Source: GCA-2701705 sp964342155 (GTDB lineage Bacteria > Pseudomonadota > Gammaproteobacteria > GCA-002705445 > GCA-002716945). Taken from it: a stretch of 64,000 bases of DNA. Below the pieces are notes generated by a model. The model did no database searches and was not told the origin of the DNA. It was given only the letters and a program-made list of their open reading frames with translations. Numbering within the stretch: position 1 is the first letter of the stretch; each line of letters opens with the position of its first letter. The stretch spans positions 1-64,000 of the forward strand of contig CAYFEQ010000005.1 in assembly GCA_964342155.1 (NCBI GenBank), given 5' to 3'. The position numbers and the translations under genes are program-made. Positions 8,790-18,650 of the stretch are shown in pieces.

Positions 8790-8801
8790 GGCGGTAGCGT
8801 G
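8790..8801 (+). promoter_or_regulatory. ops element (RfaH recruitment site)
   Basis: GGCGGTAGCGTG is an exact match to the 12-nt ops core of JUMPstart sequences, followed by C. In known systems RNA polymerase pauses here and the exposed non-template strand is bound by RfaH. It lies between rfaH and the first gene of the long glycan unit, in the untranslated leader. I saw no second copy in the window. Confidence 0.93.
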
Positions 8802-8888
8802 CCAAATCTACAGTAAATCATAAAAATAAACACTGGATTAATCCATTTAATCGTTCAATGTTAAAAAATTTTTTAATTCCTATATCAT

Positions 8889-9278
8889 ATGAGTAAAAAA
8901 ATAGATAATATAGTCTCTGAAAAACTAGGTCATGATAATGATCTGAAGGTTTTACGATATTTACAAGAAAAACAAAAAGTTAGTCAGCGTGAATTATCGG
9001 CATTTCTTGGGATAAGTCTTGGCAAAGTTAATTTTATTTTGAAAGCTTTGATAGATAAAGGTGTGGTTAAAACTAGAAACTTTGTTAATAATAAAAATAA
9101 GCGCGCATATGCTTATTTTTTAACGAAAGAAGGGTTTGAAGAAAAAACTCGATTAACACTAAGATTCTTTAAAAGGAAAAGTAAAGAGTATGATGATTTG
9201 AAACATGAATTGGAAGAATTAGAAAAAGAGATTAATAAAACAAAAAATAAGATTTCAGATATAAGGAAAGATACATGA
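8889..9278 (+). CDS. MarR-type EPS-associated transcriptional regulator
   Basis: A 129-residue DNA-binding protein. A winged helix-turn-helix occupies about 18-85 (LRYLQEKQKVSQRELSAFLG, then a recognition helix around GISLGKVNFILKAL). A charged coiled-coil tail (about 95-128) probably dimerises it. The layout matches the small MarR-like regulators that head exopolysaccharide loci. It is the first gene after ops and overlaps the Wzz gene by 4 nt. A dimer could bind the TGTTCA-N5-TGAACA palindromes at its own promoter and at rfaH, giving autoregulation; this is inference. No good ribosome binding site precedes its ATG. Confidence 0.8.
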   Translation: MSKKIDNIVSEKLGHDNDLKVLRYLQEKQKVSQRELSAFLGISLGKVNFILKALIDKGVVKTRNFVNNKNKRAYAYFLTKEGFEEKTRLTLRFFKRKSKEYDDLKHELEELEKEINKTKNKISDIRKDT

Positions 9279-10324
9279 ATACAGAATTAGATCTTAAAAA
9301 CTTCATACAGGCTTGTATTGATAAAAGAAAAACAATTTTGGGCATAGTTGCATCATTTTTTATTTTTTCAATTATTTATTCACTTCTTCTAACAGAAAAT
9401 TATAAAACTTACGCATATATAATTCCGCCTCTAGAAAAAGACGTTCAAGCATTAAAATTAAGTAGTTCAGTCTTAGGTCAGCTCGATTCAGCTGCTAACC
9501 CTTGGACACAAAAAAGAGTTTATGATACCTATGTAAGAAATATACAATCAAGAAAATTACAGAGAGAGTATTTTTTCAATAACAAATTATATAAATATTT
9601 TGATAATACAAATATTGAAGATTCATTTGAAAAAAACTTTCACCAACAATTATTTTTTAAAATTGAATCGAAAACAGCTTCAAAAGAACTAAGAGAACAA
9701 TATTTTTTATCAATATCTTTTATACACACAGATCCCCAACTTGCAGCAAAATGGTTAAATGAATATATCAAAATGGTTAATGAGCAAACTTCATCAGACT
9801 TAGTTGATGCTGTAAATAGAACTCTTTTTAATACTAAAAATATGTTAGAAGGGAAGATTATTGCGAAGCGTAAATTAGCAAAGAAATTAACTTTAGACAG
9901 AATAGAACAATTAAACGAAGCACTAGTTCTGGCAAAAGAATTAGGCATTAATGAGAAGCAAGATTATACAAGTAATCTTCAATCAGTAATTGTTGGCGAA
10001 GAATCAACTGCAGTTGCTCAAGCACCTTTATATTTTTTAGGTACTAAAATTCTTCAAGCTGAAATACAGAGCTTGCAAAATAGAGAATCAGAAGACCCTT
10101 TTATTCCTGGATTAAGAATACTAGAAGAGCATATTGGAACACTTGAACATAGTAAACTTGTTTATGGTGATGTTAAAGCAGCTGAAATAGATCAACCAGC
10201 AACAGCTCCAACAGTAAGAAATTCACCAAAAAGAAAACTTATTGTTTTTGTAATTACATTTTTAGGCTTTTTATTATCTTTTCTTTATATTCTTATAACA
10301 AACTTCTTTAGAACAAAAGAGTAG
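9275..10324 (+). CDS. wzz: Wzz-family chain length determinant
   Basis: A 349-residue polysaccharide co-polymerase. It has a short cytoplasmic N-terminus, a first membrane helix at about 20-41, a long periplasmic helical region (about 60-315) and a second helix at about 322-345 preceded by a Pro-containing segment (PATAPTVRNSPKRK), as in Wzz/FepE proteins. There is no cytoplasmic tyrosine-kinase domain, so it is the O-antigen type. It should set the chain length made by a Wzy polymerase, such as the one at 42651-43964. It overlaps the regulator gene by 4 nt. Confidence 0.88.
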   Translation: MNTELDLKNFIQACIDKRKTILGIVASFFIFSIIYSLLLTENYKTYAYIIPPLEKDVQALKLSSSVLGQLDSAANPWTQKRVYDTYVRNIQSRKLQREYFFNNKLYKYFDNTNIEDSFEKNFHQQLFFKIESKTASKELREQYFLSISFIHTDPQLAAKWLNEYIKMVNEQTSSDLVDAVNRTLFNTKNMLEGKIIAKRKLAKKLTLDRIEQLNEALVLAKELGINEKQDYTSNLQSVIVGEESTAVAQAPLYFLGTKILQAEIQSLQNRESEDPFIPGLRILEEHIGTLEHSKLVYGDVKAAEIDQPATAPTVRNSPKRKLIVFVITFLGFLLSFLYILITNFFRTKE

Positions 10325-10350
10325 TCTTTATTTTTAATAAATTTAAATTT

Positions 10351-11454
10351 TTGCTTCCAAAGCAATCTGATATTGTTATTTTTGACAGAGAAGGTTGTCA
10401 TGAGATAACTGAGTATATTGTAAAACATCAAGAATATGTCATTGTGGATTCATATATAAAATATTATTATTTGAATCCTTATTTTATTATCATTTATCTA
10501 AAAAACCTTATTTTATCTATTAATTCAGTTAAAAATTTACTATCAACTATTTATAAGGCTTATTTTTTAACTATGATAAATTTTATTAACCCAAAAATTG
10601 TTATTACTTATATTGATGACAATATATTATATCATTGGCTATCAAAACATTATAAGGGCCCAACATATATAGCAATTCAAAATGGAATTAGACAAAGGTT
10701 TCATAAAAAAATATTAAATAAAGAATATTGCCATGAACATTTCTATTGTTTTGGTGAATATGATTTAAAAAAACATAATGAATTGGGACATCAAATTAAA
10801 TATGGGCATCCAATAGGTTCATTAAGATCTGGAATTTTCTTCGAAAGTCAAAAAAATGAATTTGATGTCAATTATGATATATGTTTAATATCAAATTGGA
10901 TTAATCCAGTAAAATGTAAACATAATAAAGCATTAAATGATTTAAATAAATTTTCTCATCAAGTAAATATTAATCTAGCTAAATATGTTAAAAAAAATAA
11001 TAAAAGAGTATCAATTGCATTACGAACATCATCAAATGAAGAATATGACTATTATTTCAACCTTTTTGATAACAATGCATCAATTTTTAAATTTAATAAT
11101 CAAAAATACTCAAGTTATCATTTGTCTCAACAAAGTAATCTAACAGTTTCTTTTATGTCAACAAGTGTTCTAGAAGCATTAGCTTTAAACAAAAAAGCTT
11201 TATTCATTGATACATCTATGACAGATGATTATGTAGATTATGATGATACAATAAGATATAAATTTTCTAAATATAATGACTTTGAAAAAAAAATAAATTA
11301 TTTATTAGATGAACCATACGATGAATATCTAATAGAGCTAAATAATATTAAGAAGAATATCATAAATTTAGATCTAGATAATTTGCCTCAGAAAATCATA
11401 AAAGACCATTTATTTAAAATTCTTAAGAAAAAGAATGAACCTAAATTTAACTAA
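10351..11454 (+). CDS. surface carbohydrate biosynthesis protein (TDP-glycerol-type transferase-like)
   Basis: About 367 residues resembling the putative surface carbohydrate biosynthesis family found in O-antigen loci. Typical pieces are IVIFDREG near the start, TYIDDNILYHWLS, AIQNGIRQ and the late VSFMSTSVLEALALNKKALFID, which looks like the donor-binding part of a GT-B glycosyl- or glycerophosphotransferase. No membrane helix is obvious. The start is uncertain: TTG at 10351 has no ribosome binding site, while an in-frame ATT at 10330 follows AAAGAG at a good distance and would add seven residues. It overlaps the ABC transporter gene by 20 nt. Confidence 0.65.
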   Translation: MLPKQSDIVIFDREGCHEITEYIVKHQEYVIVDSYIKYYYLNPYFIIIYLKNLILSINSVKNLLSTIYKAYFLTMINFINPKIVITYIDDNILYHWLSKHYKGPTYIAIQNGIRQRFHKKILNKEYCHEHFYCFGEYDLKKHNELGHQIKYGHPIGSLRSGIFFESQKNEFDVNYDICLISNWINPVKCKHNKALNDLNKFSHQVNINLAKYVKKNNKRVSIALRTSSNEEYDYYFNLFDNNASIFKFNNQKYSSYHLSQQSNLTVSFMSTSVLEALALNKKALFIDTSMTDDYVDYDDTIRYKFSKYNDFEKKINYLLDEPYDEYLIELNNIKKNIINLDLDNLPQKIIKDHLFKILKKKNEPKFN

Positions 11455-13216
11455 GAAAATAATTAAGCTATTTGATAATAGAGATAAACCTCAGCTTATA
11501 TTTGTCTTTTTATTAATTTTTAGCGCAAGCATTATAGAGATGTTAGGCGTCGCTTCGATAATGCCTTTTATTGGACTTTTAACTGATCCTGAAGCATTCA
11601 GTAATACAAAATATTTTTCTTACATTCAAAGTATTTTTTCTGGGTCAAAAATGGATATTATTGTCATCACAGGATTATTAGTAATCACCCTTTTTGTTTT
11701 AAGTAATCTTATTAATGCTTTCACTTTTTGGCAAATAGTAAAATTTTCTGCTGTACAGAATCATCGAATTTCAAGCCTCTTAATGAGTAAGTATTTAGAT
11801 CAAGATTATAGCTATTTTATAAAATCTGATGTTTCAAATATTAGTAGAAATATATTAGATGAATCTTGCGTCCTCTCTGAAGGAATTGTATTGCCTTACC
11901 TCCAAGTTATAGCAAAAAGCCTTATAGTTGTGACCATATCTATTTTGTTACTATTAGTTGATTATAAGTTATTTATTGCTTCAATATTATTTCTATTACT
12001 AATCTATTTTATAATATATAAAAATATTAAAGCTCTCCTCCAAAGAAACGGGGCTGAAAGACTTAAAGAAAATGATAAAAGATTTAAAAATACTCATGAT
12101 GCTTTCAATAGCATAAAAGATGTAAAGTTTTATAATATTGAAAAACACTATGTAAATCTATTTTCTAATGCAGCCAATAAATATTCATTTTTAACTGCAA
12201 AAAGTATTTTATTTTCACACTTGCCTAAATACATGATAGAAATTGTTGCATTTGGAGGTATTTTTTCATTAGTTCTATATTTAATTGCAGTTGATAATTC
12301 TTTGATTGGTAATCTACCAATATTAAGTGTTTTTGTACTTGCCGCTTACAGACTTTTACCTTCTATGCAGCAAATATTTGCAAATTTAACTACAATAAAA
12401 TTTAATATGCCAGTTTTAGAATTGTTAGAAAATATAATTCATTTACCAGGAAATGAAAAAAATATTAAAAATAATAGCTTAAGTTTTGATAAAAATATTA
12501 AATTTGACGATGTTACATTTGGATATGAAAAAAACAAATCAATAATTAAAAATATCTCATTCACAATAAATAAGGGTGATTTTATAGGAGTTGTTGGATC
12601 AACAGGAGCAGGAAAGACAACTATCGTGGATTTACTTCTTGGATTATATGTCCCTACTCAAGGCGCGATATATATTGATGACAAGAGAATTGATAATCTA
12701 GATTTTAATCTAAAATCTCTAATTGGATATGTATCACAAAATATTTCTTTAGTTAATGACACTATTGTTAAAAATATTGCTTTCGGGATAAATGATAATG
12801 AAATTGATTATAAATTGATAAAAGAAGTTATAGGAAAGTCACAACTAACTGATTTAGTGAATAAACTTGATGATGGCATAATGTCATCAATAGGAGATAA
12901 AGGGGTAAAACTTAGTGGTGGCCAAAGACAAAGAATTGGAATTGCTAGAGCATTATATTTTAATCCTAAAGTATTGGTATTAGATGAAGCAACAAATGAA
13001 CTTGATGTACATACTGAAGAGATGATCTTTAATAATATTAAAGAAAAAAATCCAGATATGACCATATTAATGATTACTCATAGACTTACATCTTTAAAAC
13101 TATGTAATGAAGTATTACTATTAAATAAATCAAAAATATCTAGACTTGAAATTAACAATGAAGATCATTTGAAGAAAATTAATAATTTAATCAAGTTAAG
13201 TTATCAAAATGAATAA
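11435..13216 (+). CDS. ABC transporter, fused permease and ATPase (PglK/MsbA-like glycan flippase)
   Basis: A 593-residue half-transporter with six membrane helices in about 20-320 and an ATPase domain behind it. Walker A is GSTGAGKTT (about 388-396), the signature is LSGGQRQR (about 492) and Walker B is VLVLDEATNELD (about 513). The family includes MsbA and the lipid-linked oligosaccharide flippase PglK. No Wzx-type flippase is visible in the window, so this protein probably moves the undecaprenyl-linked unit across the inner membrane by ATP hydrolysis. It overlaps legB by 8 nt. Confidence 0.85.
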   Translation: MNLNLTKKIIKLFDNRDKPQLIFVFLLIFSASIIEMLGVASIMPFIGLLTDPEAFSNTKYFSYIQSIFSGSKMDIIVITGLLVITLFVLSNLINAFTFWQIVKFSAVQNHRISSLLMSKYLDQDYSYFIKSDVSNISRNILDESCVLSEGIVLPYLQVIAKSLIVVTISILLLLVDYKLFIASILFLLLIYFIIYKNIKALLQRNGAERLKENDKRFKNTHDAFNSIKDVKFYNIEKHYVNLFSNAANKYSFLTAKSILFSHLPKYMIEIVAFGGIFSLVLYLIAVDNSLIGNLPILSVFVLAAYRLLPSMQQIFANLTTIKFNMPVLELLENIIHLPGNEKNIKNNSLSFDKNIKFDDVTFGYEKNKSIIKNISFTINKGDFIGVVGSTGAGKTTIVDLLLGLYVPTQGAIYIDDKRIDNLDFNLKSLIGYVSQNISLVNDTIVKNIAFGINDNEIDYKLIKEVIGKSQLTDLVNKLDDGIMSSIGDKGVKLSGGQRQRIGIARALYFNPKVLVLDEATNELDVHTEEMIFNNIKEKNPDMTILMITHRLTSLKLCNEVLLLNKSKISRLEINNEDHLKKINNLIKLSYQNE

Positions 13217-14228
13217 TAAGTTTCTACAAGGAAAAAAAGTCTTAGTAACAGGTGCAGATGGATTCATAGGGTCTCATCTTGTTGAATCCTTAGTAAGACA
13301 GGGATGCAAAGTAAGAGCTCTGGTAATGTATAATTCATTTAATACTTGGGGCTGGTTAGATACAATTGACAAAAAAACTTTAAAGAGCATTAAGGTTTGT
13401 CCTGGAGATATAACTGATATTAAATCTGTAAAAAAATTATGTCAAAATATTGATTATGTTTTCCATCTAGCATCATTAATTGCTATACCTTATTCATATA
13501 ATTCGCCATATTCATATCTTCAAACAAATGCTTTAGGGACTATGAATTTATTAGAATCATGTATTGACACCAATGTGCAAAAAATAATTCACACATCTAC
13601 AAGTGAAGTTTATGGAAATTTTTCTCAAATACCTATAGATGAAGAAACTCCTGTATTTGCTAAATCTCCATATTCAGCTACTAAAATAGCAGCTGATCAA
13701 ATTGCTTATTCCTACTATAAGAGTTTTGGATTACCAATTTCAATAATTCGTCCTTTCAATACTTATGGACCGAGACAATCTAATAGAGCAATAATTCCAA
13801 CGATTATTACTCAAATGTTAAGTAAGGATAAAACAATAAATTTAGGATCACTTTACCCTACAAGAGATTTTTCTTATATAAAAGATACTGTAAATGGATT
13901 TGTTTGTGCAGCTAAATATAAACAAAGTATAGGAGAAATCATCAATATAGGATCTGGTCATGAAATATCAATTAATAATCTAGTCAAACTAATTGGTAGG
14001 ATAACTGGGTCAGATTATAAAGTTAAAGAAGACAAAAAAAGAGTAAGGCCTAAAAAAGGTGAAGTAGATAGATTGAAAGCTAGTAATAAAAAAGCAAATG
14101 CTTTAATTAAATGGAAACCAGTTTATTCAGGTAAAGAAGGATTGAGAAAAGGCCTTATTGAAACAATTGATTGGTTTACTGATTCTTCGAACTTAAAAAA
14201 CTATAAATCTAAAATATATAACATATAA
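13209..14228 (+). CDS. legB: GDP-N-acetylglucosamine 4,6-dehydratase (LegB)
   Basis: An extended SDR of 339 residues: NAD motif TGADGFIGSH near 14-23, the TSEVYG segment and the catalytic YSATK. It resembles LegB, the first committed enzyme of the GDP-route to legionaminic acid, forming a 4-keto-6-deoxy GDP sugar. The next seven genes supply the rest of the pathway, which makes this assignment much firmer than the family alone would. ATG 13209 overlaps the ABC transporter gene; the stop is followed at once by legC. Confidence 0.85.
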   Translation: MNNKFLQGKKVLVTGADGFIGSHLVESLVRQGCKVRALVMYNSFNTWGWLDTIDKKTLKSIKVCPGDITDIKSVKKLCQNIDYVFHLASLIAIPYSYNSPYSYLQTNALGTMNLLESCIDTNVQKIIHTSTSEVYGNFSQIPIDEETPVFAKSPYSATKIAADQIAYSYYKSFGLPISIIRPFNTYGPRQSNRAIIPTIITQMLSKDKTINLGSLYPTRDFSYIKDTVNGFVCAAKYKQSIGEIINIGSGHEISINNLVKLIGRITGSDYKVKEDKKRVRPKKGEVDRLKASNKKANALIKWKPVYSGKEGLRKGLIETIDWFTDSSNLKNYKSKIYNI

Positions 14229-15377
14229 ATGAAACACATTGATTTAATAATAAAAAAAATAAAGGCATGTTTAAGAAAAAGAAAATCTTATCAAGTACAT
14301 GAACCAATGTTTCCTAAGAACACAAAGAAGGTGCTTAGCGACTGTATTAATTCTACTTATGTTTCTACTAATGGAAAATATATAACTAAATTTCAAAATG
14401 AAATTAAGAAATTAACAAAATCTAAATATGTTCTTTTAACAAACACTGGTACATCGGCACTCACACTTTCATTAAAGCTTTCAAATGTTGAGAATTGTGA
14501 AGTATTGGTACCGACTATGACTTTTGTAGCGACTCCAAATTCAGTTTTTTATGCAAAAGGAATCCCTCACTTTATTGATAGTGGAAAACAAGATTTGAAT
14601 ATTGATAGTATAAAACTAGATAAATATCTAGACAAAATTACTATTAATAAAAAAGGAAAATGTATCAACAAACGCACAAAAAGAATAATCAAGTCAATTA
14701 TAGTAGTTCATTCTTATGGATATCCTGCTGACATGCCATCAATTATTAACGTTTGTAAAAAATATAATATATCTATCATTGAAGATGCTGCTGGAGCTTT
14801 AGGTTCATTCCTAAATAAAAAACATTTGGGTACATTCTCAAAGTTTGGAATATTAAGTTTTAATGGTAATAAAACAATCACTACTGGAATGGGTGGAGCG
14901 ATTATGATTAAGAATAAAAATGATTACATAAAATTAAATCATTTAATTAGTACAGCTAGACTTAATCATAAATGGTCAATAAAACATGATGAAATTGGTT
15001 TTAATCTAAGAATGTCTAATTTAAATGCTGCACTTGGATATGCTCAAATTAAAGAAATAAAAAACACACTTAAATGCAAAAAAAATCTATATAACTCGTA
15101 TATATCTAAATTTGTTGATGATAAAATATGTCATTTTTTACCTATTGAAGATAATTCCCAGCCAAATTATTGGTTAACAAATATTTTTTTAAATAAAAAG
15201 TATAGAAAAGATCATCAAAAACTTATCAAGATGTTTCATAAAAAAAATATATTTGTTCGTGAACTCTGGACTCCTCAACATTTATTACGAATGTATTCAA
15301 ATAATCCGAGATCTGATTTAACTAATGCAGTTAATCATTGGAAAAGCGGTATTAGTCTTCCTAGCAGCTATTATTAA
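14229..15377 (+). CDS. legC: DegT-family aminotransferase (LegC)
   Basis: A PLP-dependent sugar aminotransferase of 382 residues. The internal aldimine Lys215 lies in FNGNKTITTGMGG and the ring-contacting Asp186 in IIEDAAGA. In the legionaminic pathway LegC aminates C4 of the keto sugar produced by LegB. The N-terminal ~20 residues (basic, before HEPMFP) are typical of LegC. It abuts legB and shares one base with legG. Confidence 0.86.
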   Translation: MKHIDLIIKKIKACLRKRKSYQVHEPMFPKNTKKVLSDCINSTYVSTNGKYITKFQNEIKKLTKSKYVLLTNTGTSALTLSLKLSNVENCEVLVPTMTFVATPNSVFYAKGIPHFIDSGKQDLNIDSIKLDKYLDKITINKKGKCINKRTKRIIKSIIVVHSYGYPADMPSIINVCKKYNISIIEDAAGALGSFLNKKHLGTFSKFGILSFNGNKTITTGMGGAIMIKNKNDYIKLNHLISTARLNHKWSIKHDEIGFNLRMSNLNAALGYAQIKEIKNTLKCKKNLYNSYISKFVDDKICHFLPIEDNSQPNYWLTNIFLNKKYRKDHQKLIKMFHKKNIFVRELWTPQHLLRMYSNNPRSDLTNAVNHWKSGISLPSSYY

Positions 15378-16534
15378 TGAAAAAAAAACGAACCATATGT
15401 GTGATAAGTTCAAGTAGAGCTGATTATAATCACCTGTATCTATTATTAAAGGATTTGAGAAATAACAAAGAATTCAAACTCCAACTAGTTGTTACAGGAA
15501 TGCATTTATTAGCACAATATGGATACACCTATAAAGAACTATTAGATGATGGCTTTTCAATTGATGAAAGAATTACAATCTCTGCTCATGGAGACACAAC
15601 TAATAATTTATTAAAATCTATGTCTAAACAATTAAGTAGTTCATATAGAGTATTTAATAAACTTTCTCCAGATATAATTGTAATCTTAGGTGATAGATAT
15701 GATGTTTTACCAATAGCTATAGCAGCAAACATAATGGGAATACCAATTGCTCATATACATGGCGGAGAAGTAACTGAAGGAGTGATAGATGATTCAATTA
15801 GACATTGTTTAACAAAGCTTTCGCACATTCATTTAGTTGCTACAAAACAATTTAAAAAGAGAGTTAGGCAATTAGGGGAAAATGAAAACAATATCTTTTG
15901 TATTGGATCACTTGGAGTTGCATCATTATCTCAAGTACCTAAAATTACTAAAAATAATCTAGTAAAACATTTTAAAATTAAACAACCAAAAAAATACTTT
16001 GTTATATGTATTCATCCTGAAACAATTGGTAAAAATAATAAAGCTTTGATTGACAACACGCTTAATAGTTTGAATAAATTTGATGATTATGGCTTAGTAT
16101 TTTCATATCCAAATTCAGATCCAGGAAATGATTATATACTTACTAAAATAAAAAATTTTATAAAATTAAATAATCATAGATCAATCTTAATTAAATCAGC
16201 AGGAAGAAAATATTTTATTAACCTGATTAAACACTCTAATGGAATAATAGGAAATTCATCGACTGGTATTGTTGAAGCACCAGCTCTTTGCATTCCAACA
16301 ATAAATATAGGAAACAGACAAAAAGGAAGACCTATTACAAAGTCAATAATATCAACTCAATCAAACACTAAATCTATAAATAATGCAATTATAAAATCTC
16401 AGTTAACCCGTATTAGAAAAGAAAAAAAATTACAATATGTTAATCAGAAATCTATTAAAGATATTTTAAAAATATTTAAAAAAGTCAATTTAGATACAAT
16501 AATAGAAAAGAAATTTTCAGACATCAATATATGA
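15377..16534 (+). CDS. legG: hydrolysing NDP-sugar 2-epimerase (LegG/NeuC family)
   Basis: A GT-B-fold epimerase of 385 residues that removes the nucleotide and inverts C2, giving 2,4-diacetamido-2,4,6-trideoxymannose in the legionaminic route. NeuC-type features are ICVISSSRADYNHL at the start, ILGDRYDVLPIAIAA, HIHGGEVTEG and the late GNSSTGIVEAPAL. Position between legC and legI supports LegG over a sialic-acid NeuC. It overlaps legI by 4 nt. Confidence 0.87.
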   Translation: MKKKRTICVISSSRADYNHLYLLLKDLRNNKEFKLQLVVTGMHLLAQYGYTYKELLDDGFSIDERITISAHGDTTNNLLKSMSKQLSSSYRVFNKLSPDIIVILGDRYDVLPIAIAANIMGIPIAHIHGGEVTEGVIDDSIRHCLTKLSHIHLVATKQFKKRVRQLGENENNIFCIGSLGVASLSQVPKITKNNLVKHFKIKQPKKYFVICIHPETIGKNNKALIDNTLNSLNKFDDYGLVFSYPNSDPGNDYILTKIKNFIKLNNHRSILIKSAGRKYFINLIKHSNGIIGNSSTGIVEAPALCIPTINIGNRQKGRPITKSIISTQSNTKSINNAIIKSQLTRIRKEKKLQYVNQKSIKDILKIFKKVNLDTIIEKKFSDINI

Positions 16535-17628
16535 TAAATAAAAATAAAATCTACTTAGTTGCAGAAATAGGCGTTAACCATAATGGTTCGATAAAACGTG
16601 CTAAAAGTATGATTTATGCAGCTAAAAAATATGGAGCAGATGCAGTCAAATTTCAAGCATTTAAGGCCAAAGATATTTCTCTAGTTAATACATCTAAAGC
16701 TAAATATCAAAAAAAACAATCAAATAAAAAAGAAACACAATATCAAATGCTAGAAAAATATGAATTACAGTATGAATCATTTATTGATTTAAAAAGATAT
16801 GCAAGATCATTAAATATAGATTTCTTTCTTACTGCATCAGATTCTATTAGTCTAAGATTTATAGTAGAAAGACTAAAAAGTAAGATTATTAAAATTGGAT
16901 CTGGAGACCTTACAAATATCGGATTACTTCATAGGCTGGGTAGTTATAAAAAGAAAATCATTTTATCAACTGGAATGTCTACATTTAGTGATATAGATAT
17001 TGCTCTATCAGCAATTTCTCATGGATATCTAAAGTTAAAGGGAGATTTTTCATTAAAGAAACATCAAAAACTATATAAAAAAAACCTTAAATATCTTAAA
17101 ACTAATGTAACTTTATTGCATTGTACTACTGAATATCCAGCTCCTACAGATGAATTAAATTTGAATATAATTAACTCTATGAAAAATGAATATAGTTTGA
17201 ATATTGGTTATTCTGATCATTCATGTAATCTACTTACTCCAATTATAGCAATGGGTAAAGGTATAAATTTTATTGAAGTACACCTTACTTCAAATAATAA
17301 TTTATCTGGACCAGATCATAAAAGCTCATTAAATTATAGTAATTTTAAAAAATATGTTAATAATATACGTTCAGCAGAAAAGTCCTTAGGTTCATTTAGA
17401 AAAAAAATCACTGTATCAGAAAAAAATAATTTTTTGAATGTACAAAAATCATTAGTTTTTAGCAAAGACTTAAATATTGGAGATAAAATAACTCCTGATA
17501 ATTTGACTGCTAAGAGGGCTGGGAAGGGTATATCTGCAAAGCATTATTTTGAATTTATAGGAAAGTCTGTTGCAAGGAATATAAAAAAAAATATGTTAGT
17601 CAATAATAAACTAATATTGAGAAAATGA
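16531..17628 (+). CDS. legI: legionaminic acid synthase (LegI/NeuB family)
   Basis: Condenses the trideoxy-mannose with phosphoenolpyruvate to form the nonulosonic acid. The 365 residues comprise an N-terminal TIM barrel (AEIGVNHNGS at about 10-19, then DAVKFQAFKA; the GYSDHS segment is near 228) and a C-terminal antifreeze-like SAF domain (about 305-362). Both are diagnostic of NeuB, LegI and PseI. Substrate is assigned from the neighbouring leg genes. Confidence 0.9.
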   Translation: MINKNKIYLVAEIGVNHNGSIKRAKSMIYAAKKYGADAVKFQAFKAKDISLVNTSKAKYQKKQSNKKETQYQMLEKYELQYESFIDLKRYARSLNIDFFLTASDSISLRFIVERLKSKIIKIGSGDLTNIGLLHRLGSYKKKIILSTGMSTFSDIDIALSAISHGYLKLKGDFSLKKHQKLYKKNLKYLKTNVTLLHCTTEYPAPTDELNLNIINSMKNEYSLNIGYSDHSCNLLTPIIAMGKGINFIEVHLTSNNNLSGPDHKSSLNYSNFKKYVNNIRSAEKSLGSFRKKITVSEKNNFLNVQKSLVFSKDLNIGDKITPDNLTAKRAGKGISAKHYFEFIGKSVARNIKKNMLVNNKLILRK

Positions 17629-18650
17629 TTAAAAATATAAAGAATAATCTTTTAAATATTGAATCTACTGTTTCAGATGCAGTTAAGATACTTCAAAAAT
17701 CAAAGTATAAAACTGTAATTATTATATCATCAAAAAATAAAGTAATTGGAACTATAACTGATGGAGATATTAGAAGAGGATTGTTGGTTGGAATTAGTTT
17801 AGATGCACCATGTAAAGATGTTATGAATAAACGACCTAACATAGCATACCAAAATGATAATAAGCGAATCAATGAAATTTTAAAAACACAAACAATAGTT
17901 CCTATAGTTAATACCAATTCAGAGATTATTGGAATGATTAACTCTAAAGTTAGCTCTGCTAAGAAAAATATGAAAAACTTAGTTGTTATTATGGCAGGCG
18001 GCGAAGGAAAAAGATTGATGCCATTAACAGCTATAACTCCAAAGCCAATGTTACCAGTTAAGAAAAAACCTTTAATACATAAAATTATAGAAGGCCTAGG
18101 AGAGAGTGGATTTAAAGAGATCCAAATTTCTGTTCATTACAAAGGTGAACAGCTTGTAAATTATTTTAAGAACGGCAAAAAATTTGGTGTCAATATAAAG
18201 TATATTCATGAAGAGAAGCCTCTTGGAACAGCAGGATGTTTATCATTGATAGATATAAAAAATTTGAATGAACCAATAATTGTTCTAAATGGAGATGTAT
18301 TAACAAATATTGATTACAGACGACTAATTAATTTCCATCAGAAATCAAAAAAATCATTTACTTTATGTGCTGCTGCATATGATATATCAATCCCCTATGG
18401 AACTATTGAGCTTAAAAAAGATTCTATTATTGATATTGAGGAGAAACCAATTAAGAAATATTTAATAAATGCAGGAATATATGTTATAGAGCCATCAGTG
18501 ATAAAGAAAATGAAGAAAAATTTAAAAATTGATATGACAACCTTAGTTAAAAAATTTATAAAACAAAAAGAAGTGACAGTATTTCCATTGCATGAATTTT
18601 GGATAGATATTGGTAATCATGAAGACTATGAAAAAGTCCAAGACTTATAA
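17625..18650 (+). CDS. ptmE: glucosamine-1-phosphate guanylyltransferase with CBS domains (PtmE)
   Basis: A 341-residue fusion: two CBS motifs in about 8-110 and a nucleotidyltransferase from about 118 (VIMAGGEGKRLMPLT). This order is that of Campylobacter PtmE, which makes GDP-glucosamine for the GDP route to legionaminic acid. The CBS half may sense a nucleotide. It overlaps legI by 4 nt and ptmF by about 23 nt. The gene order ptmE-ptmF-ptmB-ptmA is the same as in Campylobacter jejuni, which strengthens the call. Confidence 0.88.
   Translation: MIKNIKNNLLNIESTVSDAVKILQKSKYKTVIIISSKNKVIGTITDGDIRRGLLVGISLDAPCKDVMNKRPNIAYQNDNKRINEILKTQTIVPIVNTNSEIIGMINSKVSSAKKNMKNLVVIMAGGEGKRLMPLTAITPKPMLPVKKKPLIHKIIEGLGESGFKEIQISVHYKGEQLVNYFKNGKKFGVNIKYIHEEKPLGTAGCLSLIDIKNLNEPIIVLNGDVLTNIDYRRLINFHQKSKKSFTLCAAAYDISIPYGTIELKKDSIIDIEEKPIKKYLINAGIYVIEPSVIKKMKKNLKIDMTTLVKKFIKQKEVTVFPLHEFWIDIGNHEDYEKVQDL

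Noticed and set aside
18130..18152. Inverted repeat CTGTTCA-N9-TGAACAG similar to the operator half-sites
   Set aside because: It lies inside ptmE coding sequence, the spacing is 9 instead of 5 and no promoter is near; probably chance.
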